A stretch of 64,000 nt of DNA from Mycoplasma sp. E35C (GTDB lineage Bacteria; Bacillota_I; Bacilli_A; Mycoplasmatales; Mycoplasmoidaceae): the NCBI RefSeq assembly GCF_019873825.1, contig NZ_CP068418.1:620001-684000 (forward strand), written 5' to 3'. The notes below the pieces were generated by a model. The model was not told the origin of the DNA and did no database searches. It worked only from the letters and a program-made list of their open reading frames with translations. Of the stretch, positions 46,009-56,365 are shown piece by piece. A program made the translations under genes and the position numbers. The first letter of the stretch is position 1. Every line of letters starts with the position of its first letter.

Positions 46009-46161
46009 TTAGTTTGTTATTTTCTTCAATTGCCTAGCAGTTTTCTTATCGGGATCCATAGTATTATCAATAGAAAATCTAGAAGAATCATTATTGTTCT
46101 TCTTATTTAATCTATCAATAATCTTGGCACTAGCTTTGTGCAATTGAATGTTGTTTAACAT
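46009..46161 (-). CDS. Leader mini-ORF 2 upstream of the PDxFFG-opp2 operon (50 codons)
   Basis: ATG 46161 lies about 6 nt after the transcription start predicted from TGATATAAT (46182-46174). The frame starts MLNNIQLHKASAKIIDRLNK and ends ARQLKKITN, hydrophilic and Asn/Lys/Asp-rich, with TAA at 46009, 15 nt before hairpin arm A. A ribosome ending translation there would sit against arm A. It resembles mini-ORF 1 in position, promoter type and start context but not in sequence. It could be a leader peptide or a small free-standing gene. Confidence 0.45.
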   Translation of the reverse strand: MLNNIQLHKASAKIIDRLNKKNNNDSSRFSIDNTMDPDKKTARQLKKITN

Positions 46162-46173
46162 AATTACGCCTTT

Positions 46174-46182
46174 ATTATATCA
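46174..46182 (-). promoter_or_regulatory. Extended -10 promoter (TGATATAAT) for the PDxFFG-opp2 leader
   Basis: TGn-TATAAT on the minus strand, 17 bp after the stop of the upstream lipoprotein gene (46199) and 12 bp before the mini-ORF ATG. Same type and spacing as the promoter at 32522. Confidence 0.65.
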
Positions 46183-46198
46183 CAAACTATAAAAAATC

Positions 46199-48604
46199 TT
46201 AATGTTGTGTTGCTGGGGTGTAAATATAGCCATAATCACGCAATGGAATCACTAAACTACCATCACGTTCACCCTTAGAAATACTTTCATATCATTCAGT
46301 GCCTTTGTAATTAAAAACACCATAAGGAGCCACTGAATAATAGAAATTTGCAGCTGGTTGGATTAATCTGGTTAGTCTTCTTCAATTAATAAAACCAATT
46401 AATCCAGCCCTGAAAATTCTGGCATTGTCACTGTCAAAATCACTCAAGAATCGTGCAGCCACATCACCAATATGAGATTGCACCATATGATTAACATACG
46501 GCACACCAGATCAAACACTATGATTAATCACCTTAGCCTTACCCACCTTAAAGTTTTTTACATAATGCTTAATACTTGGATCATCTAAGGCTTGAATATT
46601 TAAACCATTAACATCTAAGAATGTTAATCCACTAACAGAAGTAAATTGTTGGACTTGAGCAGCTAGATCACTTCTTCCGTATTGTTGGACAATTCTTTTA
46701 GCCCGTTTTTTATTAATTAAAACAGGTTCTAAAAGTTCAAAGTATTGATCATTACGATTAAAAATAATCGTATTTGGTGTAATCGAATTAAGATAATAAG
46801 GACCTAAGAAATAAGTATTAGCTAATACTGCTTGATTAGGATTAGTCTTACGGTTACTATACCCACCAAAAATATTGGTTATATCTGTTCTTGTAATATC
46901 GACCTTGTTGTTATTATTTAATACGATCTTACCTTGGGTTTGGTTATTGCCATCTTTTTGGGTTGATAATCTTAAATTTTTAATACTATTAGCTAAATGT
47001 GGTTTTGGTCTAAACGCACCATTGTTAGATATAAAAATTAACAGGTTGAAATATGGATGTTTTAAATAAAGATTCAGTTTAGCATCATCTTTTTGTCTAA
47101 AATCACCAATATCATAATTCGGGTTATTGATTTCTTGATGATCAATACCAACGGTTTTATCAAGATCGATGTTAGCTTGAACTAAATATGTGCTGTTGGG
47201 ATTGATGCCAATTCTACTTGATAAATCATAGATTTCAATACCGCGTTCTCAGTCTTTTGAAGATAAGTTTCATAATCCTTCACCATTAGCATTCTTTCAT
47301 TTAAAGTTGGTGTCGATATCAAATTCATATCTAGTGGCATTAAAAACAGCATAATTTAATTTTGGTTCAGATATATCAATATTTTCATAAGGATATAGCA
47401 CTTGCTTTTCTTGTTCGCTCAATGCATTAACATCTTGGTCTTTTCTTAATAAAACACTTAATAGTTTGTTATCTTTATCATACAAACTAATCTTTTTAGC
47501 CAACTCTAAGGTGATAACTTGTTCAGAGTTTGATGTTGTAGTTTCTTGACCTTTATATTGAATTGTTGTCAATCCAGATAGGGTGGTATCAAACCCAAAT
47601 TCATTAACCGTAAATAGTTGTTCGTTTAGTGGTGCTCATCGCCCTTCACTAACAAAAGGATTGAACGTAATTGAAGTTGTTAGGGTTGATTCATTATCTG
47701 GAGCAATCATGTCTCTGAATTGTAATGAAGGCACATAACCCCAATTATCTTTTAATAAAAAACGGTTGGTTTCTTCTCTTCCAATTGAATAGGTTGGTAA
47801 GATCATCATTCTTGAATCTAAGAAATCAATAATAAATTTAGAACGTTCTTCTGATGGAATTTGATCTGTTGATAAGAACTGTCAATTAGTAAGCATCAAT
47901 CCAAAGTTGTTATTATTAAAATCAAAAATATCTTTATTATCTTGCTTAGCATTAACAAAATCACCATCAAAGTTTTTAAAAACTTTTTGATCTAATAAAA
48001 ACTGAATTAAATCATTGGCAACATCAACAAAATATTGACCTTTAGCTTGAATGTATTGTTCTTGGTTTTTATGAATTAAAGTTAAGAAATCATATAATGG
48101 TTTGATCGAATTATTAAAATATTGCGTTCAAAAATATACTTCTAAATAAGGAGCAATATGTTGATAAGTAGTAGCTCAGCGCAATGATCCTAATGTTGAA
48201 TTGCCATCTGGGTTTCAGTCCGTATTTGAAATATTGGCTGATGTGGGATTGTTAAAACTAAATCTAATTTTGTTTTGTGACAAGCTTTTTAGCGCTAATG
48301 CTAGATTGTTTCAATAATCATTTTGCGAAGTCACATATGAAGCATCAATTGATTTATAGTTGGCAATAAACGGATGATCAGCACTAGCACCAAATGAATC
48401 TAATGCTTGCATCCAAGTATCATAATTAACAGTTAAATCTTTTAATCCTGATGCGTCTTTGATATTAAAGCTTTTTGTTATATCAACGAACGGAGAAACC
48501 ACACCTTTATCATTAACTCCACAGGATGAAGCCACCACACCCCCGATTATGGAAAATAATGAAAAAAATTTAATTGATTTTTTTAACAGTTTCTTATTCG
48601 ACAT
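46199..48604 (-). CDS. OppA-like lipoprotein 3 (801 aa)
   Basis: Lipoprotein signal: MSNKKLLKKSIKFFSLFSII then GGVVASSC with Cys near residue 28. The mature part is paralogous to OppA-1: FNIKDASGLKDLTVNYDTWMQALDSFGAS corresponds to the OppA-1 ITIKAADGLRDITVN-TFKQALINLGA block, and the C-terminal RAGLIGFINWRRLTRLIQP to RAGIVNLINWRRLFRVL. It has no permease genes of its own. It may supply another peptide specificity to one of the two Opp transporters; that is inference. It ends just before the leader of operon 2, with no hairpin of its own between. Confidence 0.8.
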
Positions 48605-48704
48605 TCTTATATATAAAATACTATGGTTATAATTTTAACCAAAAAGTTATACTTTTTGTTAATTTAAGCATGTTTAAAGCTAAAAATCAATAATTTTAAA
48701 TACA

Positions 48705-48736
48705 AATAAAAAACCTGCATTGTATTAATGCAGGTT
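48705..48736 (-). terminator. Intrinsic terminator of the 48764 lipoprotein gene
   Basis: A 10-bp stem AACCTGCATT / AATGCAGGTT with a 5-nt loop, followed on the minus strand by TTTTTTATTTG. The remaining gap 48605-48704 is AT-rich and presumably holds the promoter of the downstream lipoprotein. Confidence 0.85.
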
Positions 48737-48763
48737 ATTATAACCATGTTTTGAATATTTTAA

Positions 48764-50881
48764 TTAGCTTTGAACTTGTTGTTTTCTGATTGCTTCTTTG
48801 TGATCAGAAATACGTTTTTTGATTGTTTTAAGCATTGCATCTTTTGATTGAGTTCCCAATATTGGTCTTGCTATTGAAAAGATGCTAGAGTTTATTGCTG
48901 ATATTAATCTTGATGTGAATTCATCTTCATAATAGAAAGTGATTGAATTTTTCTTATTATCTTTCTTGAATTCTTTTTTGTAATTCAATCAGTCATCTAA
49001 TGTTGCTAGCGCACCTTTATTTAAGTATAGTTGTGATCATTCTGGACTATTAACACCTTCTCAGAATTTCTTTTGTGTAATAATATCTTTATTAACTTTA
49101 TCTTCTTGTTCTTTAATTCTCTTATCTAGTTCATCTCTCTTCTTATCTGTTAGTGCGTCTTTGGTTGTTAAAGTATAAGAAGAAATGCTGTTTAAGATTT
49201 CTAATGGTGTTTTGTTATTATAAGGACTGTTTGGAAGATTGATTTTAGTTTTGCCATCTAATAATCATTCTAAGAACTTAATAGTTTGTTTATCACGAGC
49301 TTCATCAGTTTTAATAGCCACTAATGAAGATCCACCAATCAAGAAAGTGTTGTTATCTTTTTGTGTTTTATCAAATTTTGTTAATTGGTTTTTTCAAAGA
49401 ACTTGATCAGCAAAAGCAAAATTTTGACTAGCTTCTTCTACGTCTTTTTGAGTCAATTTAGATTTTGGATTTTTTCTAAATGTTTTTAATACGAACGGAG
49501 AAATCACTGATTGGTTTCAACCAACGTGCGGTCCAAATCCGAATGCTGTATCAAACGTTCTAATATCTCATGATGTTCAGTCAGTAGTTCCACCGTTAGC
49601 AACATATCATGAATATAGTTTAGGTGATATTTTTTTACCTTTGATTTCTTTGTCATAAATTTTGAAAGTTCCAAAATTATTCTTAAAGACATCATAAGCA
49701 TCACCAATCTTTTTGATCGTATCTTCTTTTTTAATGTTGCTGTAATCTGGTTTGAACTTATCAGCTTTATCATTATTTGTTCATAATCAACTAGAATCGG
49801 TGTTTCCTAACTTACTTCATAAATATTTATTAATAATGTTAAGCCCGTCAGTCATGAAGATTTTTAAGTCTCTTGTAGGGATTGAAGTTGATGGATTTGC
49901 TTTTAATTTTAACGAAGAAATCATCTTTTTAGAAAACTCTAAAACTGATTCTAGATTTGAAAATGTTTCATCATTTACAACGTATTTATCAAATGCTTTT
50001 GGATTTTTTAATTCCAGATCATGTCACTTTTTAGTTGCAGGAATTTTCTTCATAAAATCATCAATTTTCAATTCCTTATAAATCTGAGAATCTTTATTAA
50101 CTGTACCACCACCTTTTTCAACAAAATCAAATAATAAATTCATTACTGGTTTGTTGAATACAAAACTATCAAGAGTGGTTAAATCAAATGGAATTGCTAA
50201 GATCTTATCTTTATCAGCACCTGATCCACCTTTGGTGTAATATTTGATAATTTCTTCATCAAAATTATCTTTATTAAGAATTTTGCTTTGTCCAAAATCT
50301 AATAATCTGTTTAGTTTATCTATTTGATATCCTGAATTTAAATTAGCAAGAATAATGTTTGGAATATCAGGATTGTTTTCTTGGATAGCTTTAGTAACAT
50401 TTCTTGTTAATGTTGTTTCAGAACGAGCTTTTGATTGGTCTGATTTTTGTAAGATTACTTCAAAATAACCTTTTTCATCTTTGTGTTCTTTATTGTATTC
50501 GTCAACCAATACTGACATCGCATGCATTAATGGATAAAAGTCATTCTGTGATGTTTGAAAAATAACTTTGTTGTCATATTTTGATGGTTGTTTAGGTTGT
50601 GGTGGTTCAGCTTGCGGAGGCGGAGCATCGTTTTGATCATCTTTAGTTTTACTTAAATTCGGATCTTGTTGCACTTCACTACCTGGATTTGGTTGTTGAC
50701 TAGTTTCACCAGTTCCTGGTGATTGTGGAGTGGTTGGACTTGGTTGATTTGGATTATTTGAACCTTTTCCGCTATCACTACCTCCTGTTGTCGAAGATGG
50801 CGTACATGAAGCAGAAATCAAACCAGCCACGGTTAATCCTAACATTGTACTAATAAACTTCTTTTTTAATTTGATGCTCAT
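48764..50881 (-). CDS. MG185/MG260-like lipoprotein, extracellular solute-binding fold (705 aa)
   Basis: The lipoprotein signal is KKKFISTMLGLTVAGLISASC (20 residues shown as K-KFISTMLGLTVAGL then ISASC), followed by a Gly/Ser/Pro/Gln linker of about 70 residues. The mature part has the bacterial sugar-binding-protein layout: FQTSQNDFYPLMHAMSVLVDEYN, IPNIILANLNSGYQIDKL, ILAIPFDLTTLDSFVFNKPVM, then DGLNIINKYLW and NNTFLIGGSSLVAIK. This pattern matches the mycoplasma MG185/MG260 lipoprotein family as I know it. It has its own terminator and no transporter genes beside it. Binding substrate unknown; the name is by resemblance. Confidence 0.68.
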
Positions 50882-51116
50882 TTTAAGCTTTATTTACCTT
50901 AGTTATATTTAATAAATTTTCTGTATTCTTATAGAGATTGTTTCTAGAATAAAACAACTTATTTATAGAACAATAAATTAATAGTTAATTTAAGTAGTCA
51001 AAAAAACAATATTACTAGTTACAACCAGTTTTAATCAAAACTAAAGTAAAAAACAACAATAATAAAAAAATAGGATTATTATTAGCTCTATAAATTCATT
51101 TGAACTAAGAAATAAA

Positions 51117-51153
51117 ACAAAAGCACCAACCAATAGTGGTTGATGCTTTTTTT
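51117..51153. terminator. Bidirectional intrinsic terminator after rpsB
   Basis: The stem AAAAGCA-CAACCA / TGGTTG-TGCTTTT (one C-A mismatch, ATAG loop) is flanked by A and T runs, 16 bp past the rpsB stop. The gap 50882-51116 is AT-rich; apart from a possible TATAAG -10 for the 50881 lipoprotein near 50929 I see nothing in it. Confidence 0.85.
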
Positions 51154-51168
51154 AATTTAAAAAAGTGC

Positions 51169-52152
51169 TTATTTAGCTGCTTCTTCTGGTTTAGCTTCAG
51201 TTGCTGGTTTTGCTTCTTTAGCTTTTTCTTCTTCAGTCTTTGGACGTTTAAAACCTGAACGATCACGATTAACAACTGTTCTTGTTTCTTTTTTAACAAG
51301 TTGTGGAATGTCAATTTCTTCGTCTGGTTTGTAAGCAAACTTAGCAGGTTGACCATTAGCAATCGCAATTGCGTCACCTAATAAGTTTAATAATAATGTA
51401 ACAGATCTGATATTGTAGTTGTTAGCTGGAATTGCTAAGTTAATTAAGTTTGGATCTGAGTTAGTGTTACATAAAGCAATAACTGGAATTCTTAATTTTC
51501 TTGCTTCTGTTACAGCATTTTTTTCTTTAACTGGATCATCAATTACTAAAACATGAGGTAATCCTTGCATATCTTTAATACCACCAAAGAATTTCTCAAG
51601 TTTAGCTAATTTCTTCATGATTTTGATTTGTTCTTTTTTAGTGTATTTAGTTAAATCATTATCACGAGTATCAATTAATTTCTTTAATTGCTTAATTGAG
51701 TTACTAATTGTTTTGAAGTTAGTTAAAGTTCCACCTAATCATCTTTGGTTGATGAAGTAAGTGTTAGTTCTTTGAGCAATTGATTGAATTAATTCTTGAA
51801 CAGCTTTAGATTTAGTTCCTACAAATAAGATGTTCTTTTTAGCCTTAGCAGCTTCTGTTAAGTAATTGAACGCTTCATGTAATCTTTGATTTAAAATATC
51901 TGAATTAATTAAATCAAATTGAGCGTTGAATTGCGCCATATTTCTAGGAATAATATAAGGCTTCATTTTAGGGTTTCATTTACGTTTTGCCACCCCGTTA
52001 AAAGCACCTACATCTAAAAGCTTAGTGTGAGTTACTAAAGCTTTTTCAGTTGAATTTGCAGGCACAGCTTCTTCAGTTGAAACTTGTGCAGGTGATTCTT
52101 CTGCTTTTACAGCACTTGCTGATTCAACGTTAATATCTTCAAATAAAAACAT
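51169..52152 (-). CDS. rpsB: 30S ribosomal protein S2 with N- and C-terminal extensions (327 aa)
   Basis: Family blocks: LLDVGAFNGVAKRKWNPKMKPY (cited to show the variant of the usual GAHFGHqtrrWNPKM), LFVGTKSKAVQELI, YFINQRWLGGTLTNFKTI, FGGIKDMQGLPHVLVIDD and PVIALCNTNSDPNLINLAIPANN. S2 typically has about 230-260 residues. Here about 40 extra residues precede the core (Glu/Val/Ala-rich) and about 55 follow it (KPDEEIDIPQ, RDRSGFKRPKTEEEKAKEA, an Ala/Glu/Lys tail). GAFNG replaces the usual GAHFGH. Start ATG 52152 is chosen from an AGGTGAAC ribosome-binding site. No tsf gene follows, unlike the usual rpsB-tsf order. Confidence 0.94.
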
Positions 52153-52240
52153 TTAAAAAAATGTTCACCTTTCTATACTATTTATTAAATAAATCTATGG
52201 TTAATAGACCTTATATTTTATAACACATTAAATCTTTAAC

Positions 52241-52834
52241 TTAAAAAGATTTTGCTTTTTCTTGAATTAATTTTAAATTAGGTTCAACAATTGATTGTGG
52301 ATCTTTGTTTAAGTATTCAACTTTAATCCCACCAACCTTGATGCAATCAACCTTAGCACCAATGAATTCAAAAGCACCTTTAAGCATTACCGAAACATCA
52401 CCAAATGGATATCAACCATCAGGAGCTCCTTGGGTGTTGATGATCATTACTTTTAAATGATCCATTAAACCAACTGATCCACCTTTTTTAGAATACTTGT
52501 AACTAAATGTTTTATTGGCCACAAAAACCTTATCAATTCAGTTTTTTAATGTTGCTGGGTATGAGAAGTTTGTCATCGGAGCTAATACAACTAACTTATC
52601 AACGTTTTTAATTTGTTGAATTAATGGATCAACATTTTCATCCTTAAAGTGTTCACTAAAATTCTTAGAAGTTAAAGTAACACTAGCTTGTGGCATTTCA
52701 TTTAAATCAATTCATTCGATTGAATCGTTTGAATTTATTTTTAAATATTCAGCTTCAAAAGCCTTAGCTAATTGGTAAGAAAATGATGCTTCATTTTTAA
52801 CAGGAGAAGCATTAATAAAAAGAACTTTGCTCAT
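52241..52834 (-). CDS. azoR: FMN-dependent NADH-azoreductase, AzoR/AcpD family (197 aa)
   Basis: A flavodoxin-fold quinone/azo reductase. It begins [24 protein letters not shown], the FMN-phosphate loop (SPxxxxSxS-like), then [20 protein letters not shown], the central P.yNfsiPa.LK.wiD signature of AzoR, and [16 protein letters not shown]. It reduces quinones using NAD(P)H, likely for redox balance. Length is normal for the family. Under the standard code the frame is broken by UGA Trp codons (IEWID, NWID, DGWYP), so it is easily missed. Start ATG 52834, stop TAA 52241. Confidence 0.9.
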
Positions 52835-53173
52835 TGTTTTATCTATTTATATTATTTGTGAATGATTAGATTATACGATTGATTGAATTATTATTAATTT
52901 ATTTGCTTCATATATTAAACCAACAAATGATTAAATTATTATTAAATAATTAATCAAAAGATCATATATTGGTTTAATTATCAAATTAGATCTTATCGTT
53001 TTTGATTAAAAATAATCACTAAAAGTTATATTATTCACTAGTTCAAGTTAGTGCTAGTTCTGGAATTGTTGTTGAATTGCTTATCGATCTTTTCTTAACA
53101 ACTAATTCATACCAACCATCATCTTCAACTTGATATTTAATGAATTGATGGTTAGTATTTAAATCTGAAATTT

Positions 53174-54946
53174 TTATAACATCACCGTTTTGTTTTTTAA
53201 ATATAAATCAAAATTATCAATAATAGGATTTTTTAATAAAGGATCTAGTTCATCATAACTTAATCATTTGGTTTTATCTCTTATTGCTGTTATATCTTTA
53301 AAATCAATGGCATTAAATTCTCATGCTAAACTAGCTCTTAAAAGATCGTTTTTTTTCAATTTAAAACTAGCTACTAATAATTCATTATTATTAATGTTTC
53401 TAAGATTGTTATTTATATAACCATGATCTGAATTATTTCATGAAATATATCTTAAATTGTTAAAAGCATTGCTAAGTTTTAGATAATCTAATACACCTGC
53501 ACCATAATTTGCATTTAATCCAATTTGTTGGTTTGATTGATTGTCATTAGTAATATTTTTAGTAGCAGCTGCTAAAACTGTTTTAGCAATAATGTTGTTT
53601 TTACCTAAACTATATCGATCTTTATATCTTAATAATGTATTTGCTAAAACTCCTGATATTATCGAAGCAGAATAACCTGTTGAATAACCATTATCAGATT
53701 TAAATGCATAATTCTCACCATTAGCTAACAACAATGGACCAGAAGAAATAGAATTTGATCCATAAGAAGAGAAATTGCTAACATTTAAATTAGCATCATT
53801 AGATCCAACAAAAATGTTGTTTAGTGATAAATTGATGTCATTTAATTTTTTGTGTTCTTTGTTTTTTGCATTACCATCATTACCAACAGCAAAAACAAAT
53901 ATTAATTCAGGGTTTTCTTTTGAAATTCTATCTAAATAATAAGATTCTATATTGTAGTTTGTATTACCTAAACCCTCTGGTGAACCTCATGAAGAACTGA
54001 TTACTTTAATATCATTTCTTGCTAGTGCGTATTTAAGAATTCTGTCAAAATTTATGAAATCTTTTCCGTTTTTTTTACCAGTGCCACCCCTGATTGCATA
54101 TAACTTATGATAAGGATTTATTCCGTTTTTTCCAGCAATAACAGAGGCAAGTTGAGTGGTATGCTTGCCAAATCTAGGTTCAAATTCACGATAATAAACT
54201 TTTTTGTAATCATTAATAATGAAATGCGTATTTTGATTATTAGTATCAAAATAAAAATCGTCCGTATTATCAATAAGATAATCAGATTGACCATTCATTT
54301 GATCAGACCCAACCCCAGTCATTAAAATCCCGATCCTTTCATTGAAATTATCAAGATATTTTTTGGCATTTTCTATTTCTTCATTTCTAATAACGCTTTT
54401 GTAGTTATTTGTGTCAAAATTCTTTTGATAGCTACTATTAAAATAGTTTTTAAAACTAGTATCGTTATCAGATGTTGAGTTTTTTAATTTTTGATTAAAA
54501 AACATTTTTTCATCAGCTTTTAGTTCATCAACATTTTCAGAGTTTGTATCAAAATATAAAAAGTATTTTGATACCATTTGGTTTTTATCTAAAAAGTTAC
54601 TAAATGTTTTTATTGATTGACCGTTTTCAACGTTAAAATTAACAAAATGCAAGTCATCTAAAATTTCACTTTTATTAACATGCAAAACATTTTTTTGTTT
54701 GGCTAATAAATTATTAAACGATCTACTATCATCAGCATTTAAATTAGTTTTAGTTTCTATTAAAAATGTCGCTGTTTTTGACTTAATTAAAGCTTCGTTT
54801 TTGTTCGCAAAATCATCTAATTTATTGTTTTGAAATTTGCTCTCTATTCTTTGATTATTTTCTAAAAATACTGTTGTTAAAGAACTAATAACAAACAAAG
54901 AACTTGCGCTTAATAATAATGATCTTTTTATTGTTTTGTTAAACAT
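53174..54946 (-). CDS. Subtilisin-like (S8) protease, catalytic Asp not conserved; -1 frame extension possible to 53031 (590 aa in frame)
   Basis: N-terminal signal or anchor (SLLLSASSLFVISSLTTVFL). The subtilase domain is recognisable: RIGILMTGVG in place of VIDTGI/D (Asp becomes Met), RFGKHTTQLASVIAG (catalytic His), FVFAVGNDGN (oxyanion Asn) and STGYSASIISGVLANTLL (catalytic Ser, GYS for GTS). The zero frame stops at TAA 53174 after KNKTVML. At 53192-53198 the minus strand reads A_AAA_AAC in frame; a -1 shift there continues KKQNGDVIKISDL onward with UGA Trp to TAA 53031, 47 residues of clearly coding sequence. So this is a programmed frameshift, a phase-variable tract, or a frameshift mutation. 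It is the last gene of an operon with three membrane proteins. Confidence 0.75.
53192..53198 (-). promoter_or_regulatory. Slippery heptamer A_AAA_AAC in the S8 protease gene
   Basis: In zero frame the codons read TTA AAA AAC. Slippage by -1 gives AAA AAA followed by CAA AAC GGT, the exact frame that encodes the remaining C-terminus. The homopolymer is six A, one short of a continuous frame. Confidence 0.55.
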
Positions 54947-55003
54947 ATTTTGTTTTTGTTATATTTTTTGATTTTTCATAAATTCATTTAAGTTTTTAAA
55001 TAC

Positions 55004-55633
55004 TTAAAGATAACAATTTGATCCATTTCTTTTATAAGCAACTAATGAATAAAACGGAATAAATGCTTTGTGTTTTTCATATCTAAAAAGTGGTAATGTT
55101 AAATATGTTAGATAAATAACAGCAACAATAAAAAACCAAACTACATTTAAAGAATCTAATTCTGAATTTTCTTTATAAAACTGATAATTTAAGTCTGTGA
55201 AATTATATTTTCCTTTTATTGATGATTCATTGTTTCACATTGATAATTGTCGATAATTATTTATATTACCAATACTTAAAGCTTTAAAAAGCGAATGGAA
55301 TAAAATAACGACAATAAAGAAAATAAGAAATGCTTTAGTCACTTCCATAAAAACTAAAAGCTTATATTTATATCTAATGTTTTTTATTTCGTTTTTTGGT
55401 TTAAATAAAACCAAATAACCAATAAATAACAAAATAAAAATAACAGCAAAACCAATTAATCAATAAATATGAAAGCTTCTTTTATCTTGGATGTTAATTA
55501 CTTCATATCAATAAACATAAAGCCCTAAATTTGTTGTTAATGCCAACAAAATATAAAAGATAATAAAGATGATAACTTTATTATTAATTAGATTTTTGAA
55601 TCACTGGTTTGTTTGAAGATTTTGTAATTTCAT
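55004..55633 (-). CDS. Small membrane protein A of the protease operon (209 aa)
   Basis: Five hydrophobic segments: VIIFIIFYILLALTTNLGLYV, IYWLIGFAVIFILLFIGYLVLF, FMEVTKAFLIFFIVVILFHSLF, LNVVWFFIVAVIYLTYLTLPLF. The C-terminus FRYEKHKAFIPFYSLVAYKRNGSN parallels the WTVPFYKHKTIIPY end of the two upstream neighbours, so it is a distant member of the same three-gene family. It is the gene next to the S8 protease. I know of no family function; plan and size recall small ABC-2-type permease or immunity-type proteins, without motif evidence. Confidence 0.65.
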
Positions 55634-55643
55634 TTTTAATAAA

Positions 55644-56348
55644 TTAATTTAATGAGAAATTATAAGGAATGATTGTTTTATGTTTATAAAACGGAACAGT
55701 CCAATGAAATAAATAACAAACCAATAAACTAAGCAATCAATTGAAGTTTCACAAAATATAAGCGTAGTTATTAAAGAATAAGAATTCTGTTACAGGATGC
55801 ATTATTATTTTTTCTTTTATTTCATATTCTATTGGGTCAATAACATTTTCACTTCTTGTATTTAAGGACATTGAATTACTTATATCATTCATTGTTTTTG
55901 GTTCATCATCCCGATGTCAAGGAATGTAAATTATTTCTTTTTCTTTCTCCACTTTTTCATAAATAACCATTTCATTTAAAATAGCAAACACAAAAGCTAA
56001 TGTGATTATGGTTAGAATGATTAAGATTAAAAAAATTTTTAAGAATTCCAAAAGTAAAAGTCTTAAATAAATGTTTTTCTTTTTTTCTGAAAAACTAATT
56101 CAATATTGAAAAGGTTTATTATCCTTGACATAAACAAGAATAAACAACAAACTCAAAGCAACCCCAACAACTAATACCATTGTTGAAATCAATAAAAACA
56201 TTTTGTTTTTTCCCAAAATATCTTCTGATTCTTGAATTATAAAAATTGATAACGAACCAATTATGCTTATCAATGCATAAATGAAAAGTATTGATCAAGT
56301 TCTTTTGTTAGAGAATTTTTTAAAAATATATCTTAGTTTTAAATGCAT
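55644..56348 (-). CDS. Small membrane protein B of the protease operon (234 aa)
   Basis: Paralog of the next gene upstream (56366-57061): both start M-LKL-Y-FKKFSNKR-WSILFIYAL and both end EFLFFNNYAYILWNFNWLL then CYLFHWTVPFYK. Four membrane helices: WSILFIYALISIIGSLSIFII, MFLLISTMVLVVGVALSLLFI, FLKIFLILIILTIITLAFVFA and NFNWLLSLLVCYLFHW. The extracellular loop between helices 3 and 4 (about residues 130-185) is the diverged part. Function unknown. Confidence 0.7.
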
Positions 56349-56365
56349 CTTAGAATCCCAATAAA

